Shown: piece by piece, positions 17,206 through 26,574 of the stretch
Layout: every line of letters begins with the position of its first letter
Numbering within the stretch: position 1 is the first letter of the stretch
Source: Herbaspirillum sp. RTI4
GTDB lineage: Bacteria > Pseudomonadota > Gammaproteobacteria > Burkholderiales > Burkholderiaceae_D
Reading direction: 5' to 3'
Length of the DNA: 64,000 nt
Assembly (NCBI RefSeq): GCF_034313965.1
Contig: NZ_JAVIWQ010000002.1
Location: 3,038,001 to 3,102,000, forward strand
Position numbers and translations under genes: made by a program
The notes under the pieces: generated by a model
The model's database searches: none
Seen by the model: only the letters and a program-made list of their open reading frames with translations
What the model was told of the DNA's origin: nothing

Positions 17206-20200
17206 TTACTTTTTGTGAGGAGCGCCTACCACCATCCCCTTCGCGTATTCGAAAGCATTGGCGGGATGTTGCTTACCGCTCTGCACGTCTGACACGTACT
17301 GCGCGGATTTGCCTAACTGGCCAAGGCCGGGGATATGAAGCCCCATGCCAACGGCGTCAGCGATATCGGAAACGGGTTTATTGGCAGGCTTGCCCTGCGC
17401 AGCATGAACCACATCCTTGCCTGCGTTCACCATTGTGGACATCCAGGATTCGGCGCCGATAACCCCCGCGTGGCTAAAGCCCTGTGCCATGCTGTAGGCG
17501 TCACGCACAACCGGAACCATACCAGCGACTTCGCCAGTAATCGCTTTCGCAGCCCATGCACCCCAACTTTCGCCCTCTTTCGCTCCGCCTTCCGATAGGT
17601 AGCCCGCCCACAATGCGGGGACGATGATCGCCATCAAAGTGCGCGCCACGATCTCGGGCTTGCCAAGTCCGGGAGTTTGGAACTTATTAATGCTGTCCGC
17701 CATTTGTCCGTAACTGTTATTCATAAAGCCGTAGAGCGTGGTGAACAACTTCAGCCCTTCGCTTGGCGCAGTCATAATGTTTGAGCGTGCAGCCTCTACG
17801 TTCGATCCGTGGGCTTCGCGCACGATCTTGTTGGCATAGGAAACGGCTTGTGCTTCCGTCATCGGTTTGCCGGTACCGCCTTGCCGAACTGGAATACCTT
17901 CCGCGATAGCCCGGTCATACGCCGCCCAGGCGGTAGGCACTGCCGTCATCATGTCCGACCAGGCTACCGCCGAATGGCCGAAGCGTTCGGCTTGGCTCCT
18001 GACGCTTTCCGGTTCGAACATGCTGGACGCGGTGGCGCGATAATCCCGATCTTGTTGTAACAGGCGCGCATTGATCTCGCCGAACTTTTCCTTAGCTCCG
18101 GTGATCTGGTTCGTGTAATCGCTACCCATTGCGGCGAACCGGCTGGCCAGATACTTTTCCCCGCCGCCGGCAAAGTACCCCAGGGTTTTGATACCGGCGC
18201 TGCCGCCGTGCTTGAGTACGGTGGTGGCGCGCAGAGCGATCGCGTTCATCACCATGCCGGTACGGGTGTACTGCATGAAACGGCCGAACGCCCCCACGGC
18301 GCGGTCAGAGTTGTCCGAGTTCGCTATGCGGCCTATCCAGTCCTGCAAGGCGCTGTAATCCTCCCGTCCGTAGGCTTTTAAAAACGCCTTGCGGAAATCA
18401 GGATGCTCCACGATTTTGTTAGCGTTAATGAGTGCTTCACGGTACGCGAGATCGTGGATTGATTCCTGCAAGCTGCGCTCAATTGTGTGGAAGTTGAGAT
18501 CGATCGCATCGGTATAACCATCAATCCGTTTGTTCATGCTGCCGTTTGTTGTGGCCGACCGGCTGAAGTAGTCCGCACCGAACAATCCCTTACCTGGATC
18601 AATGGCAGCGCCAGCGGCGTCTTTCTCGCCACGACGAGAGCGCAGCGGATCGTACTTGATTGCCGCATAGCCGCCGTCCATTTCACCGAATGGCGTCTTG
18701 AAGGCGCGCGGTTCGATCTTGTCCGGTGTGGTCTGGCCAAGTCGGCGATACATCGCCTGCATGTCCGGCCAGTGCTTTTCATACAGATCCCACACATGCT
18801 GCACGGCGTTCCAGTCGTTTGCTGTCATGTTGTCGTGCAAGAAGCCCCATACCTTTTCTGGCTCCCATCCGTAACCCTTGGTCAGCTTATCGAAGTTAGA
18901 TTCATTGCCAACGTGAAGCGCCATGCCGACCATCTTGCCGCGCGACATTTTCATATACACCGGCACGCCCGCTTCTTTGGTGGCAATAGCGTCCACCAAC
19001 TTGTCGTTCGGCAGCATGTCGTGCAAGCTCTTTTGCCAGTCCCCGCCGAGTTCGTCCGCTTTCACGCGGAAGTCATCGGACAAACCTTTCTGCATCCGCA
19101 CCTTGTTGTAATTTGCGTCCAGGACGGGATCGAACAGCGCCTTGCCGAAAGGCCCTAACAGTTCATGCCGGTCAAAGTCGTTGCGCTTGAATTCCTGTGG
19201 TTTCAATTGCGCGTTAAGGCCACGCAACCAGCTTGACACATGGTCAAGCGCGACGGCCATTTGACTGATACCGCGATCCTCCGGCTTCGTGTAAATCTGG
19301 TCAACGCTGAAACGGTCGCCGCGCTCCTGCAATTTTGGTACCAGTTCGTTATTCACGAAGTCGGACAGGTTTAGCTTCTCGCCGTTGATCGACAGCAAGT
19401 TGCGCTCTTTGCCCATGTGTTCCATCGAACGGATCGTGTCCACCATGCCACGGAACTCTTCCACGGACATCTCGCGGTAAGGCTTGCGGAACTCCGGCGC
19501 CAGCATTTCAGCCGTGACGGTCGGCGAGTACCCGGCCGCCGCCTGGCTTTCGATCCACTTTTCAAGGTTCAACTGTGGGCGTGTCGGGGCATCGGTGGGG
19601 TTAGCGCGTAAGTCGAAGCGCGACAGTATGCCGTCGATCTGGTCACGCACATCGATGTCGATCTTGCCGCGCACACTTGGCTTTTGCAACCTGGACAGGT
19701 ACGTCATGCCCTTGCGCACATCGGTCACGGCTTCACTGGCCGACTTGAATAGCCGATTGTTTAGCAACGCCTCACGTTGCGCGACAGCCGCACCGGCCGG
19801 GTCTTTCGGCGCCAGCTTTAGCAGCGCCCTGTTCGACTTGGTTTCGGCGGCACTGTACTGCGCGGGGCGCAGATCGCCTACGGCCTTGGCAGCAATGGCG
19901 GTATCGGCGGCAGCCTTGGCCGCTTTGTTGATCTCGATCACGGACATCGGCGACTTGGTGAACATCTTTAAGCCGGTGGCCATCATCTTGGCGCGCACTT
20001 CATTATGTATAGCGGCTTCGGCGGCGCGCTCAATGCTCACCGGATCTACCAGTTCGCCGTGGCGCTCAAGCATGCGCTGGTCGGTCATGCCTTTGATGAC
20101 GTTATAGGGTGTATCGGCCTTGGCCAAACTATCCACCATTTCACGGGCAGAGTTAAAGCTGAAGGTATCCGCGATAATTTCAGGATCTATGCCTACTTTA

Positions 20201-23200
20201 TCGCTGGTCATCCGGCGATCCGAAAGCACCCGCCAAGCTGCATCATGCTCTGTGCCGTACATCCCGCGCAGTTCGTCCGTGTTCAGCTTGCCGTGGTATC
20301 GGTCCTCTAAGTCCAGGGGGTTCGACGGGCGCTCTTTGCCTTGTATGTCGTACTGCCATGAATGCTGTTTCGTACCCGCAAACTCCTCGCCGAATTTTTC
20401 CTCGAATTCGTGTAGATCGTGCGCGCTTAGGTAGTGATGTTCCACCAACACTTCCGCCATCCGGTCAATCGATAACCCGCCCTCTTTACGGACAACGGGT
20501 TTGCCGAAAACGTCAGACTCCACTTCTTTGCGTGGGATGCCCCACTTACTTTTGACTTCCTCCTCCTTTAAACCGCCGAACTTAGCGATCGCGGTGAACA
20601 TACTATCCGCTGCGGGATTTACTCTGTCCGGGTCGTTTTTCTCTTTTGCATCGGGGCGTACCTCCGTGGACTCGTGGCCCTTCGTCGTCAAGAACTGCCA
20701 CGCCTGGTACACCGGCTGCCGCATAACTTCCGGCGTTACTTCCCTGCGTATCGCTTCGCGTGCGTCTACCGCTGTCCTTTGCAATTCTTTCAGCGCACGG
20801 CTTTTGGCGTTGCTGGCGTATTTCATATCCCGCATGGATCGCGCTTGCATATCCGCGATCGCTTGCTCTGTCGCTTCGTGGCCGAGCGCTTTGTACTGGT
20901 CGATCATGTCGCCATGCTCGGACGACAAGTCAGGTACCGCGTAAGCCCGAACGCGCTCCGCTTCGTTGATCGCTTCCTGCGAAGCGAACATGCGATCCAT
21001 GACGCCGCGCACTTCTGGCGATACTTCACCTCGCATGGATTGGTACACGCTCATCAACCATGAGCGGAACCGACTAAACATGCTTTGCAGTTCCGGTGTT
21101 GGCGCTTTGCCGGACATCAAGTAGTTCTCGAAGCCTTCGGCGAACTGTTCGTGGCCTCCGCGTTTTTCGTCTAGCGCACGGCCAGACCAGTCAGCCATGC
21201 GGGCTTCGGGTGTTTCACCCTGAACACCAAAGTGTTGCAGCAAAGTATCAAAGTCGTCTTTGATCCCCCGCGGCGCTTCCGGGTGCTGCGCCATCTCGTG
21301 CATACGTTCCAGGAAGAAGTGCCCGGACTCATGCAGGAAGGTGGACAGGTCAGCGTCTTTTAATAGCGCCATCCGGTTTGTGGCGGGATCGTAACTGCCA
21401 CGGTTGCCGGTGCCTTGGTCAAGCACATGCAGGTTGACGCCATCGTCGGTCGGTGCTAAATTTTGCTTTAAGGTTCCTCCTTCAGACGGAAATCCGCCTG
21501 CTTTGTGAGCAGGGTCGGTCCGGTCCTCTGAAGGCAAGGAGCCTTTTTCTATGAGATTGTGGTTGTAATAGAGGTTGCCGTTACCGTCCTCGCGTACAGT
21601 AACGCCAACATGTTTCACTTCGCCGCCTACATTGACGGTGCCAGTCAACCAGTGGTACGCACGCGTGTCAGGCTCTCTGTTTGGGTCTACGGGATTCTTC
21701 GAATTCTCAAGCGTTCCATTGCGGAGCAATTCAGGCAGCGCAGCGAACAGCTTAATCTTTTCAGGATTGGCGCTTGTGCTGAAGGCTTTACGTGAACCCT
21801 CGAATTTGATCTCTCGTCCACTGGCCTCATTCACCACGGTGGTTCCGCGCACATTGTTTTTGTACCAGTCCTTCGCGGCGTTGCGCAGGTCTGCGGTCGG
21901 CGCATCGGTAGCGCCGAACTCGGTACCCGTAATGGCGGTCGCGTGTGCGTCCTCTGAAGCTTGGTTAAAACCGCCCTGCCCGTCCGCCTTGATATCCGGC
22001 AGCGGCATGCGCTCCACCAGCTCTTTCGGCGATATCTTCATGCCCTCGGCTGCCGTATCGTAGAACGCGCCGTATAGCCCTGCTTGTGTTTTCGCCACGT
22101 CGGCAGGGTACCGCCCGGTAGCTTCAAGCCGTTGCTGCACGCCGTCCGTAATGTCTTTCAATTGACCGTCGCGTTCGTTCTTCGCGGCTTGCTCTTCGGT
22201 CAAAACTTTAGCTTGCGCGGTCATCTCGCTTTGCTGATTCGCCAGGTGGTCTTGTCCTTGCTGGAACGTCATGCCATCCGGGTCGGTTTTCAGGTGCGGC
22301 AACAGTCCTTGTTCAAGCGAACCGCCTGCAATATTCGTGGCGTAATCGGCAGTGCTGATCCGCACGTCGCCGTTGGTCTGTAGTGCTTCGTGCATTTGCG
22401 CGGCTACGTCCGGCATTTTGTTTTGCAGTTCGTCCGCCGAAATACCGGACTGGTTCAGCGCATCGGAAAGCGTTTTACCATCCACCCACACTTCGGGCAG
22501 GTGGCCGTCCTCCGTCACTTTTTGCACGAAGTCGTGGAAGGCTTGCGGATCGTTCTGGCGAAGCGTGGACGCTTTCGACAACTCGCCCAGTGCTTGCAAG
22601 CCCTGCATGCCTTGCGTGGCGGATTGCGCTTTATCAGCGTCGGCGTACATTTGCCGGACAGCTTGCTCATGCCGCGCGGGGTTCGCGCCCATTGCCCCCG
22701 CCAAGATAGAACCCGTGATCCCGTTGACAATCGCGTCCTCGACACTGGCCGGTTGTTGCATGCCTGCTGGCAGACTGGCGTTCATTGCTTGGCGATTGAC
22801 TTCGCCGGTCAGCATACCCACCGGCACCCCTGACGCCACTCGCGTGGCTAAGCTGCCCTCCATCGACATCGGAAGGACGCCCATCGCGGTGTTGGTGGCA
22901 TACGCGGCAGTTGCCGCTTTCACCGCCGCCGCCAGGCTACCGGTTTGATTGTAGACATCGGTACCGCTATTGACGGCGGCAGTGATCGAGGGAAACGCCA
23001 TTGACCGCGCTGCGTGCGATACCGCGTTTGTCACGGTGGAAAGCACCGGCGCTGCCGCGTCGGCAACGGCTGGCGCTTCTGACATACCGCCAGTCCCGGC
23101 AATCTGCGCCAGCATGCCGACCAGGTTGCCCACGCCGTGCGTCACCTTCTGCAATGTCGTGGCACCGGGAGCGAGTGCCAATGCGGTGGCGTTCTGGTCA

Positions 23201-23811
23201 AGCGGATCAATGAAGTTTTTGTTGTAAGCGTCGCCGGCTACTGTTGTGTCTTTCCCGGTGAGCATTCCCGCCAGCTTGTCGTATGCCGTAGGGAATACGC
23301 CTAACACCCTGTTGACGGCTTTAGCGGCGGTATTGAACGAGTCACCGACACCTTGCAGAGCATTGAGCGGCAAGGATGGAATCGACTTGACGTTATCGGA
23401 AAGCCACCCTCCCACACTAGGCGAGTCGGAACTCGTCAGCACCGGCGGCGCGCTGGCGGTAGTGGATTGTGGCAACCCCTTAACAGCTTGCTCCGTGGCG
23501 GCCAACGTCGGCAAGTCAGTGTGCGCCATCGCCGCGTTCGTTGGGTTCGTCAGGAACTGCGCAAGGTGCGGGTATTGCGTCACCACCTTGTTCGCATCGA
23601 ACGACTGCATGGCCGCTTGCTGCTTGGCCGTGGCCGGATCGGACTGAACCGATTCCAGTGGGATACCCAGGCTTTGCGCGATCTGTGAATGCTGCGCGAC
23701 TTGTGCAGGGTTTTGGTTCACAGCGTTGTACACGTTGTTACGGATAGCGGCAGTTTGCCCCTGCATTACACTGGCGGCGGCGTCGTCAAATTCGTTTGGG
23801 GTATCAGCCAT
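17206..23811 (-). CDS. Giant polyvalent virion protein with metallopeptidase motif (2201 aa)
   Basis: By position this is the last internal virion (ejection) protein, comparable to T7 gp16 and the very large Bcep22/BPP-1-type proteins. Residues about 640-760 resemble the LPD3/Barnase-EndoU-like polyvalent phage domains (KLFAALPELLRNG, AYHWLTGTVNVGGEVKHVGV). Around 827 is a zinc-protease motif, HESGHFFLE. The central region (about 960-1500) is charged and helical, and the C-terminal third has Gly/Ala-rich, possibly membrane-active segments. The ATG at 23811 overlaps the stop of the transglycosylase gene (TAATG). Substrates of the peptidase and nuclease-like parts are unknown; they may protect or process injected DNA and proteins. 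Confidence 0.85.
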   Translation of the reverse strand: MADTPNEFDDAAASVMQGQTAAIRNNVYNAVNQNPAQVAQHSQIAQSLGIPLESVQSDPATAKQQAAMQSFDANKVVTQYPHLAQFLTNPTNAAMAHTDLPTLAATEQAVKGLPQSTTASAPPVLTSSDSPSVGGWLSDNVKSIPSLPLNALQGVGDSFNTAAKAVNRVLGVFPTAYDKLAGMLTGKDTTVAGDAYNKNFIDPLDQNATALALAPGATTLQKVTHGVGNLVGMLAQIAGTGGMSEAPAVADAAAPVLSTVTNAVSHAARSMAFPSITAAVNSGTDVYNQTGSLAAAVKAATAAYATNTAMGVLPMSMEGSLATRVASGVPVGMLTGEVNRQAMNASLPAGMQQPASVEDAIVNGITGSILAGAMGANPARHEQAVRQMYADADKAQSATQGMQGLQALGELSKASTLRQNDPQAFHDFVQKVTEDGHLPEVWVDGKTLSDALNQSGISADELQNKMPDVAAQMHEALQTNGDVRISTADYATNIAGGSLEQGLLPHLKTDPDGMTFQQGQDHLANQQSEMTAQAKVLTEEQAAKNERDGQLKDITDGVQQRLEATGRYPADVAKTQAGLYGAFYDTAAEGMKISPKELVERMPLPDIKADGQGGFNQASEDAHATAITGTEFGATDAPTADLRNAAKDWYKNNVRGTTVVNEASGREIKFEGSRKAFSTSANPEKIKLFAALPELLRNGTLENSKNPVDPNREPDTRAYHWLTGTVNVGGEVKHVGVTVREDGNGNLYYNHNLIEKGSLPSEDRTDPAHKAGGFPSEGGTLKQNLAPTDDGVNLHVLDQGTGNRGSYDPATNRMALLKDADLSTFLHESGHFFLERMHEMAQHPEAPRGIKDDFDTLLQHFGVQGETPEARMADWSGRALDEKRGGHEQFAEGFENYLMSGKAPTPELQSMFSRFRSWLMSVYQSMRGEVSPEVRGVMDRMFASQEAINEAERVRAYAVPDLSSEHGDMIDQYKALGHEATEQAIADMQARSMRDMKYASNAKSRALKELQRTAVDAREAIRREVTPEVMRQPVYQAWQFLTTKGHESTEVRPDAKEKNDPDRVNPAADSMFTAIAKFGGLKEEEVKSKWGIPRKEVESDVFGKPVVRKEGGLSIDRMAEVLVEHHYLSAHDLHEFEEKFGEEFAGTKQHSWQYDIQGKERPSNPLDLEDRYHGKLNTDELRGMYGTEHDAAWRVLSDRRMTSDKVGIDPEIIADTFSFNSAREMVDSLAKADTPYNVIKGMTDQRMLERHGELVDPVSIERAAEAAIHNEVRAKMMATGLKMFTKSPMSVIEINKAAKAAADTAIAAKAVGDLRPAQYSAAETKSNRALLKLAPKDPAGAAVAQREALLNNRLFKSASEAVTDVRKGMTYLSRLQKPSVRGKIDIDVRDQIDGILSRFDLRANPTDAPTRPQLNLEKWIESQAAAGYSPTVTAEMLAPEFRKPYREMSVEEFRGMVDTIRSMEHMGKERNLLSINGEKLNLSDFVNNELVPKLQERGDRFSVDQIYTKPEDRGISQMAVALDHVSSWLRGLNAQLKPQEFKRNDFDRHELLGPFGKALFDPVLDANYNKVRMQKGLSDDFRVKADELGGDWQKSLHDMLPNDKLVDAIATKEAGVPVYMKMSRGKMVGMALHVGNESNFDKLTKGYGWEPEKVWGFLHDNMTANDWNAVQHVWDLYEKHWPDMQAMYRRLGQTTPDKIEPRAFKTPFGEMDGGYAAIKYDPLRSRRGEKDAAGAAIDPGKGLFGADYFSRSATTNGSMNKRIDGYTDAIDLNFHTIERSLQESIHDLAYREALINANKIVEHPDFRKAFLKAYGREDYSALQDWIGRIANSDNSDRAVGAFGRFMQYTRTGMVMNAIALRATTVLKHGGSAGIKTLGYFAGGGEKYLASRFAAMGSDYTNQITGAKEKFGEINARLLQQDRDYRATASSMFEPESVRSQAERFGHSAVAWSDMMTAVPTAWAAYDRAIAEGIPVRQGGTGKPMTEAQAVSYANKIVREAHGSNVEAARSNIMTAPSEGLKLFTTLYGFMNNSYGQMADSINKFQTPGLGKPEIVARTLMAIIVPALWAGYLSEGGAKEGESWGAWAAKAITGEVAGMVPVVRDAYSMAQGFSHAGVIGAESWMSTMVNAGKDVVHAAQGKPANKPVSDIADAVGMGLHIPGLGQLGKSAQYVSDVQSGKQHPANAFEYAKGMVVGAPHKK

Positions 23812-25985
23812 TATTGTGTTTTCCGCGCCCAATAGGTACGCATAATTTGATCGTTGGAAGGGTTTGTGTTGCCGTTCTTCGCCAGTGCGGCCTTCACCTG
23901 GTCAAGTTGATCGCCCGGTATATCGCCGGTCGCCATTTTCAGATACGGGGTTTGCTGCGTGCCGGACGTGGGGATGCCCATGAACGTGCTATGGAACTGG
24001 AAGTTTTTAAGAAACTGCTGATCCACGAATTGCGTGACTTCTTGCGCGGTCATCTTTCGGCCAAGCTGCTGTTGTTGCGCAAAAATACCGTCCGTCACGA
24101 ATTTCTGAATTGTGCCGATTTGCTGCTTGCCCGCTTCGTCTTTGGGCTTCGTCTCGATGCCTAAGGATGTCAACCGGTTGCCGAGTTCGGTAGTGAGCGC
24201 TTTCGAGTTCAGGCCGCCGGCACTCAGGTCGGCAGTGCCGTTGATCTCGTCTTGCCGGATCTTGGCGACTTGCTTCTGCGTTGCCTCCGCGAAATTGGTA
24301 GTGGCGAACTGCTGAAATTGGGCGTCCGTCATTTTTGCCAGTTCGTCAGGGTGTTCGATAGCCGTGTGGTAAGCGGCCATGTTGTCCGTCTTTGGAGGAT
24401 TGGCAATGCTTTGCGCGTAGGTCTGCAAGCCGGGCAACTTGTCCGGTGCCAACGCTACGATCTGCGACTTCATTGACGCGGGTAAGGCGTCGAAGTTGCC
24501 ACCGTTCTGCGCGAGATAGGTCTGCGCTTGCTGTACGGCGTTATCGGCTTGCGTAGATCGATCTTTCACCGCGTCGTTGTACTGGCGTGTGCCCTCTGTC
24601 AATGCCGCCGACAACACGGAAGGGTCGGCGTTCGGCCCGGCCTGTGTGCGGATGTTGTTGTGTATATCCTGCAATGACGGCATAGGAGGTACGCCGCCAC
24701 CGCTTTGCAACTGCTTCACGTTGCTGTTGACGTAATTCAATGTCTGGGTGTGGTTCGCGGGCGACTGGTATTGTGCGAGTGCGGTCATCCAGTTACCGCC
24801 TGGCCCCGCGTCCTTAACCGCTTTGTCCACGTTCCCCTCGCCAGCGTTGTACGCGGCCCATGCTTTCGCAGGATCGCCAGCGTATTTCTGTACCAGCGCA
24901 CCAAGTAACTGAACGCCGACGCGCTCTTTATCGCCGGGCACACCTGGATTTTCGGGGGCAATACCGTGACCGGGATTCGCGGCAGTCGCGTCCATTACCT
25001 GCATAGCGCCCTTGGCAGTGCCTTGCCCTGGCACGTTCGGCCCCACCGCATTCGGATTGTTAGTGCTTTCTGCTTGCCGCGTAATCTGCGTTATACGGTC
25101 GAAGTCTGTCGGTTGAAACGCCGGGGCATAGTTAGTCATCGCGTTCAGCGCCATCGACGTGGATTGCCGCGCACGCATATCCGCCGTAATCACGCCCTGC
25201 GCTTTAAGCAAGTCACCGGCTGTCATATCGTCTTTGTATTTCTGAATATACTGCTGCGCGTATTGCGGATTGTTGTTTTGTACCGCCGCGTTGATAACGC
25301 CGGAATGGATGCCGCTCGTGGTCTGCAATGTTTTAGCTTCGATCAGGTTCCCCGGATCCCCGTTGATCTGTCCGGCCTTCCACACTGCTGCCTTTGCGCT
25401 TTCGATCTGCTGATCGATGATGTCGGGGTTTTGCCAGTTCTTTTGTGCAGTATCGCCAGCAAGAGCCACCGTGCCCTGCTGCGTTTCCAATCCGAATTGT
25501 TTGTACTCCTGCAATACGTGGCTTTGAATCTGCCCGTCGAACTGCGTGGACAGTTGTGAAGCGGAGCGCGCGAACACTTGACGCTGCGCGCCATTGGCCA
25601 GGCCATCCGACGCGCTACCGATCGCGTCTTGTAGCTTCGCCCCATACTGGTCTTGTAAGCCTTGCCCCTGATCGTTCGGCTGTACGGCCGCCGCGCCTTT
25701 TTGGTTTAGATACCCGGTTTCAGGGTCATAGGTAAGTTTTTGCTGCGCGGCGCGAACGTTGTTCAATGCCGCATCCACCCGCACCTGGTTCGCCATCATT
25801 TGCGCTTTAGCGTTGGCGTCCACGTCCTGCACGCCAAGATTTAGCGCGTTCTGGCCGGCGAGTTCGGTTTGTTGGCCGCTGATCTCACCTTGCGCAAGTT
25901 GTCGGGGTGTAAGGCCTTGTATCTGCGCGTTCGGAACACCCGCTGGCGCTACCTGCGCGGTGTCATACGAGGGTACGGTCGGCAT
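23811..25985 (-). CDS. Internal virion protein with lytic transglycosylase domain
   Basis: A 724-aa ejection protein. Residues about 290-390 form an SLT-type transglycosylase: the catalytic Glu is likely in RQAESTNNPNAVG, followed by GQGTAKGAMQVM and AAYNAGEGNVDKAV. Such domains open peptidoglycan locally during DNA entry. The flanks are Gln/Ala-rich and helical, as in T7 gp15/gp16-like proteins. Its stop overlaps the start of the giant protein gene, and its start abuts the upstream 177-aa gene. Confidence 0.9.
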   Translation of the reverse strand: MPTVPSYDTAQVAPAGVPNAQIQGLTPRQLAQGEISGQQTELAGQNALNLGVQDVDANAKAQMMANQVRVDAALNNVRAAQQKLTYDPETGYLNQKGAAAVQPNDQGQGLQDQYGAKLQDAIGSASDGLANGAQRQVFARSASQLSTQFDGQIQSHVLQEYKQFGLETQQGTVALAGDTAQKNWQNPDIIDQQIESAKAAVWKAGQINGDPGNLIEAKTLQTTSGIHSGVINAAVQNNNPQYAQQYIQKYKDDMTAGDLLKAQGVITADMRARQSTSMALNAMTNYAPAFQPTDFDRITQITRQAESTNNPNAVGPNVPGQGTAKGAMQVMDATAANPGHGIAPENPGVPGDKERVGVQLLGALVQKYAGDPAKAWAAYNAGEGNVDKAVKDAGPGGNWMTALAQYQSPANHTQTLNYVNSNVKQLQSGGGVPPMPSLQDIHNNIRTQAGPNADPSVLSAALTEGTRQYNDAVKDRSTQADNAVQQAQTYLAQNGGNFDALPASMKSQIVALAPDKLPGLQTYAQSIANPPKTDNMAAYHTAIEHPDELAKMTDAQFQQFATTNFAEATQKQVAKIRQDEINGTADLSAGGLNSKALTTELGNRLTSLGIETKPKDEAGKQQIGTIQKFVTDGIFAQQQQLGRKMTAQEVTQFVDQQFLKNFQFHSTFMGIPTSGTQQTPYLKMATGDIPGDQLDQVKAALAKNGNTNPSNDQIMRTYWARKTQ

Positions 25986-26518
25986 TAGCTAGTCGCTCCG
26001 TTGGTTGCAGTATTGAAGGTGCGCCATGCGCTTGACAGCGGGGAGGCGCTACCCATGAGCGAAGTCAATCCTGCGTTGGTCGGATTAATAGAGGACTGCA
26101 TGGATGTGAGTGCTTTGGCGTTGTTCGTGTCATCGGCGGCTTGCGTGGAGTAGCCCCAGGCTTCGCGCATAGCGTTGGTCTGAAGTTGATCGGCGTCGCG
26201 GGCACCCATCATGGTGGTACTGGTCAGGATGTCGTTTGCAGAGCCGGAACCCAAGTCCACCCCGTTCGCAGCCAGGCCGGCACGTTGCATGCCGAAAGTC
26301 TGTGCGGTTTTGAGGTCTTGATTCTGGACAGCAATTTGCCCATTGTCCTGCGTGATGCTGGCCTTGTCCTGCGCGATAATGGCGTTGTTTGCCGCCACGG
26401 ACGCCTGGTAGCCAAGCGAAGCCTGTTGCGCACTGGCGGCGTTGGAAGCCCCCGCCGCTTTCGTCCCGGCGCCCATTGTTGCCAGTAGACCGCTCATTTC
26501 ATTAACATTTGCGCCCAT
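25985..26518 (-). CDS. Internal virion protein, T7 gp14-like
   Basis: A 177-aa Ala/Gln/Ser-rich helical protein at the position of T7 gp14, the smallest ejection protein. A motif-like stretch, GMQRAGLAANGVDLGSGSANDIL (about 80-102), recurs in podoviral gp14-like proteins. I start it at the ATG at 26518 because the upstream in-frame sequence runs through a strong hairpin and the tail gene. It overlaps the transglycosylase gene start by one base. Confidence 0.75.
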   Translation of the reverse strand: MGANVNEMSGLLATMGAGTKAAGASNAASAQQASLGYQASVAANNAIIAQDKASITQDNGQIAVQNQDLKTAQTFGMQRAGLAANGVDLGSGSANDILTSTTMMGARDADQLQTNAMREAWGYSTQAADDTNNAKALTSMQSSINPTNAGLTSLMGSASPLSSAWRTFNTATNGATS

Positions 26519-26524
26519 GAAAAC

Positions 26525-26564
26525 CCCTAAAAAGTCGTTCCAGCATAACGATGACTTTTTAGGG
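26525..26564 (-). promoter_or_regulatory. Perfect 12-bp stem-loop in 5' leader of the ejection genes
   Basis: CCCTAAAAAGTC and its exact complement GACTTTTTAGGG enclose a 16-nt loop. The stem starts directly after a GGTGTACAAGC element and ends 6 nt before the gp14-like ATG. It lacks a following U-run on the minus strand, so it is more likely an mRNA-stabilising or RNase III-type site than a terminator. Confidence 0.6.
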
Positions 26565-26574
26565 CTTGTACACC
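26564..26574 (-). promoter_or_regulatory. GGTGTACAAGC element, copy 2
   Basis: This minus-strand 11-mer overlaps the last stop codon base of the tail nozzle gene and directly precedes the 26525-26564 stem-loop. See the copies at 17194, 32815 and 39054. Confidence 0.5.

Noticed and set aside
17206..23811. Giant protein considered as an N4-type virion RNA polymerase
   Set aside because: No RNA polymerase motifs could be seen; the visible motifs are peptidase-like and polyvalent-domain-like.
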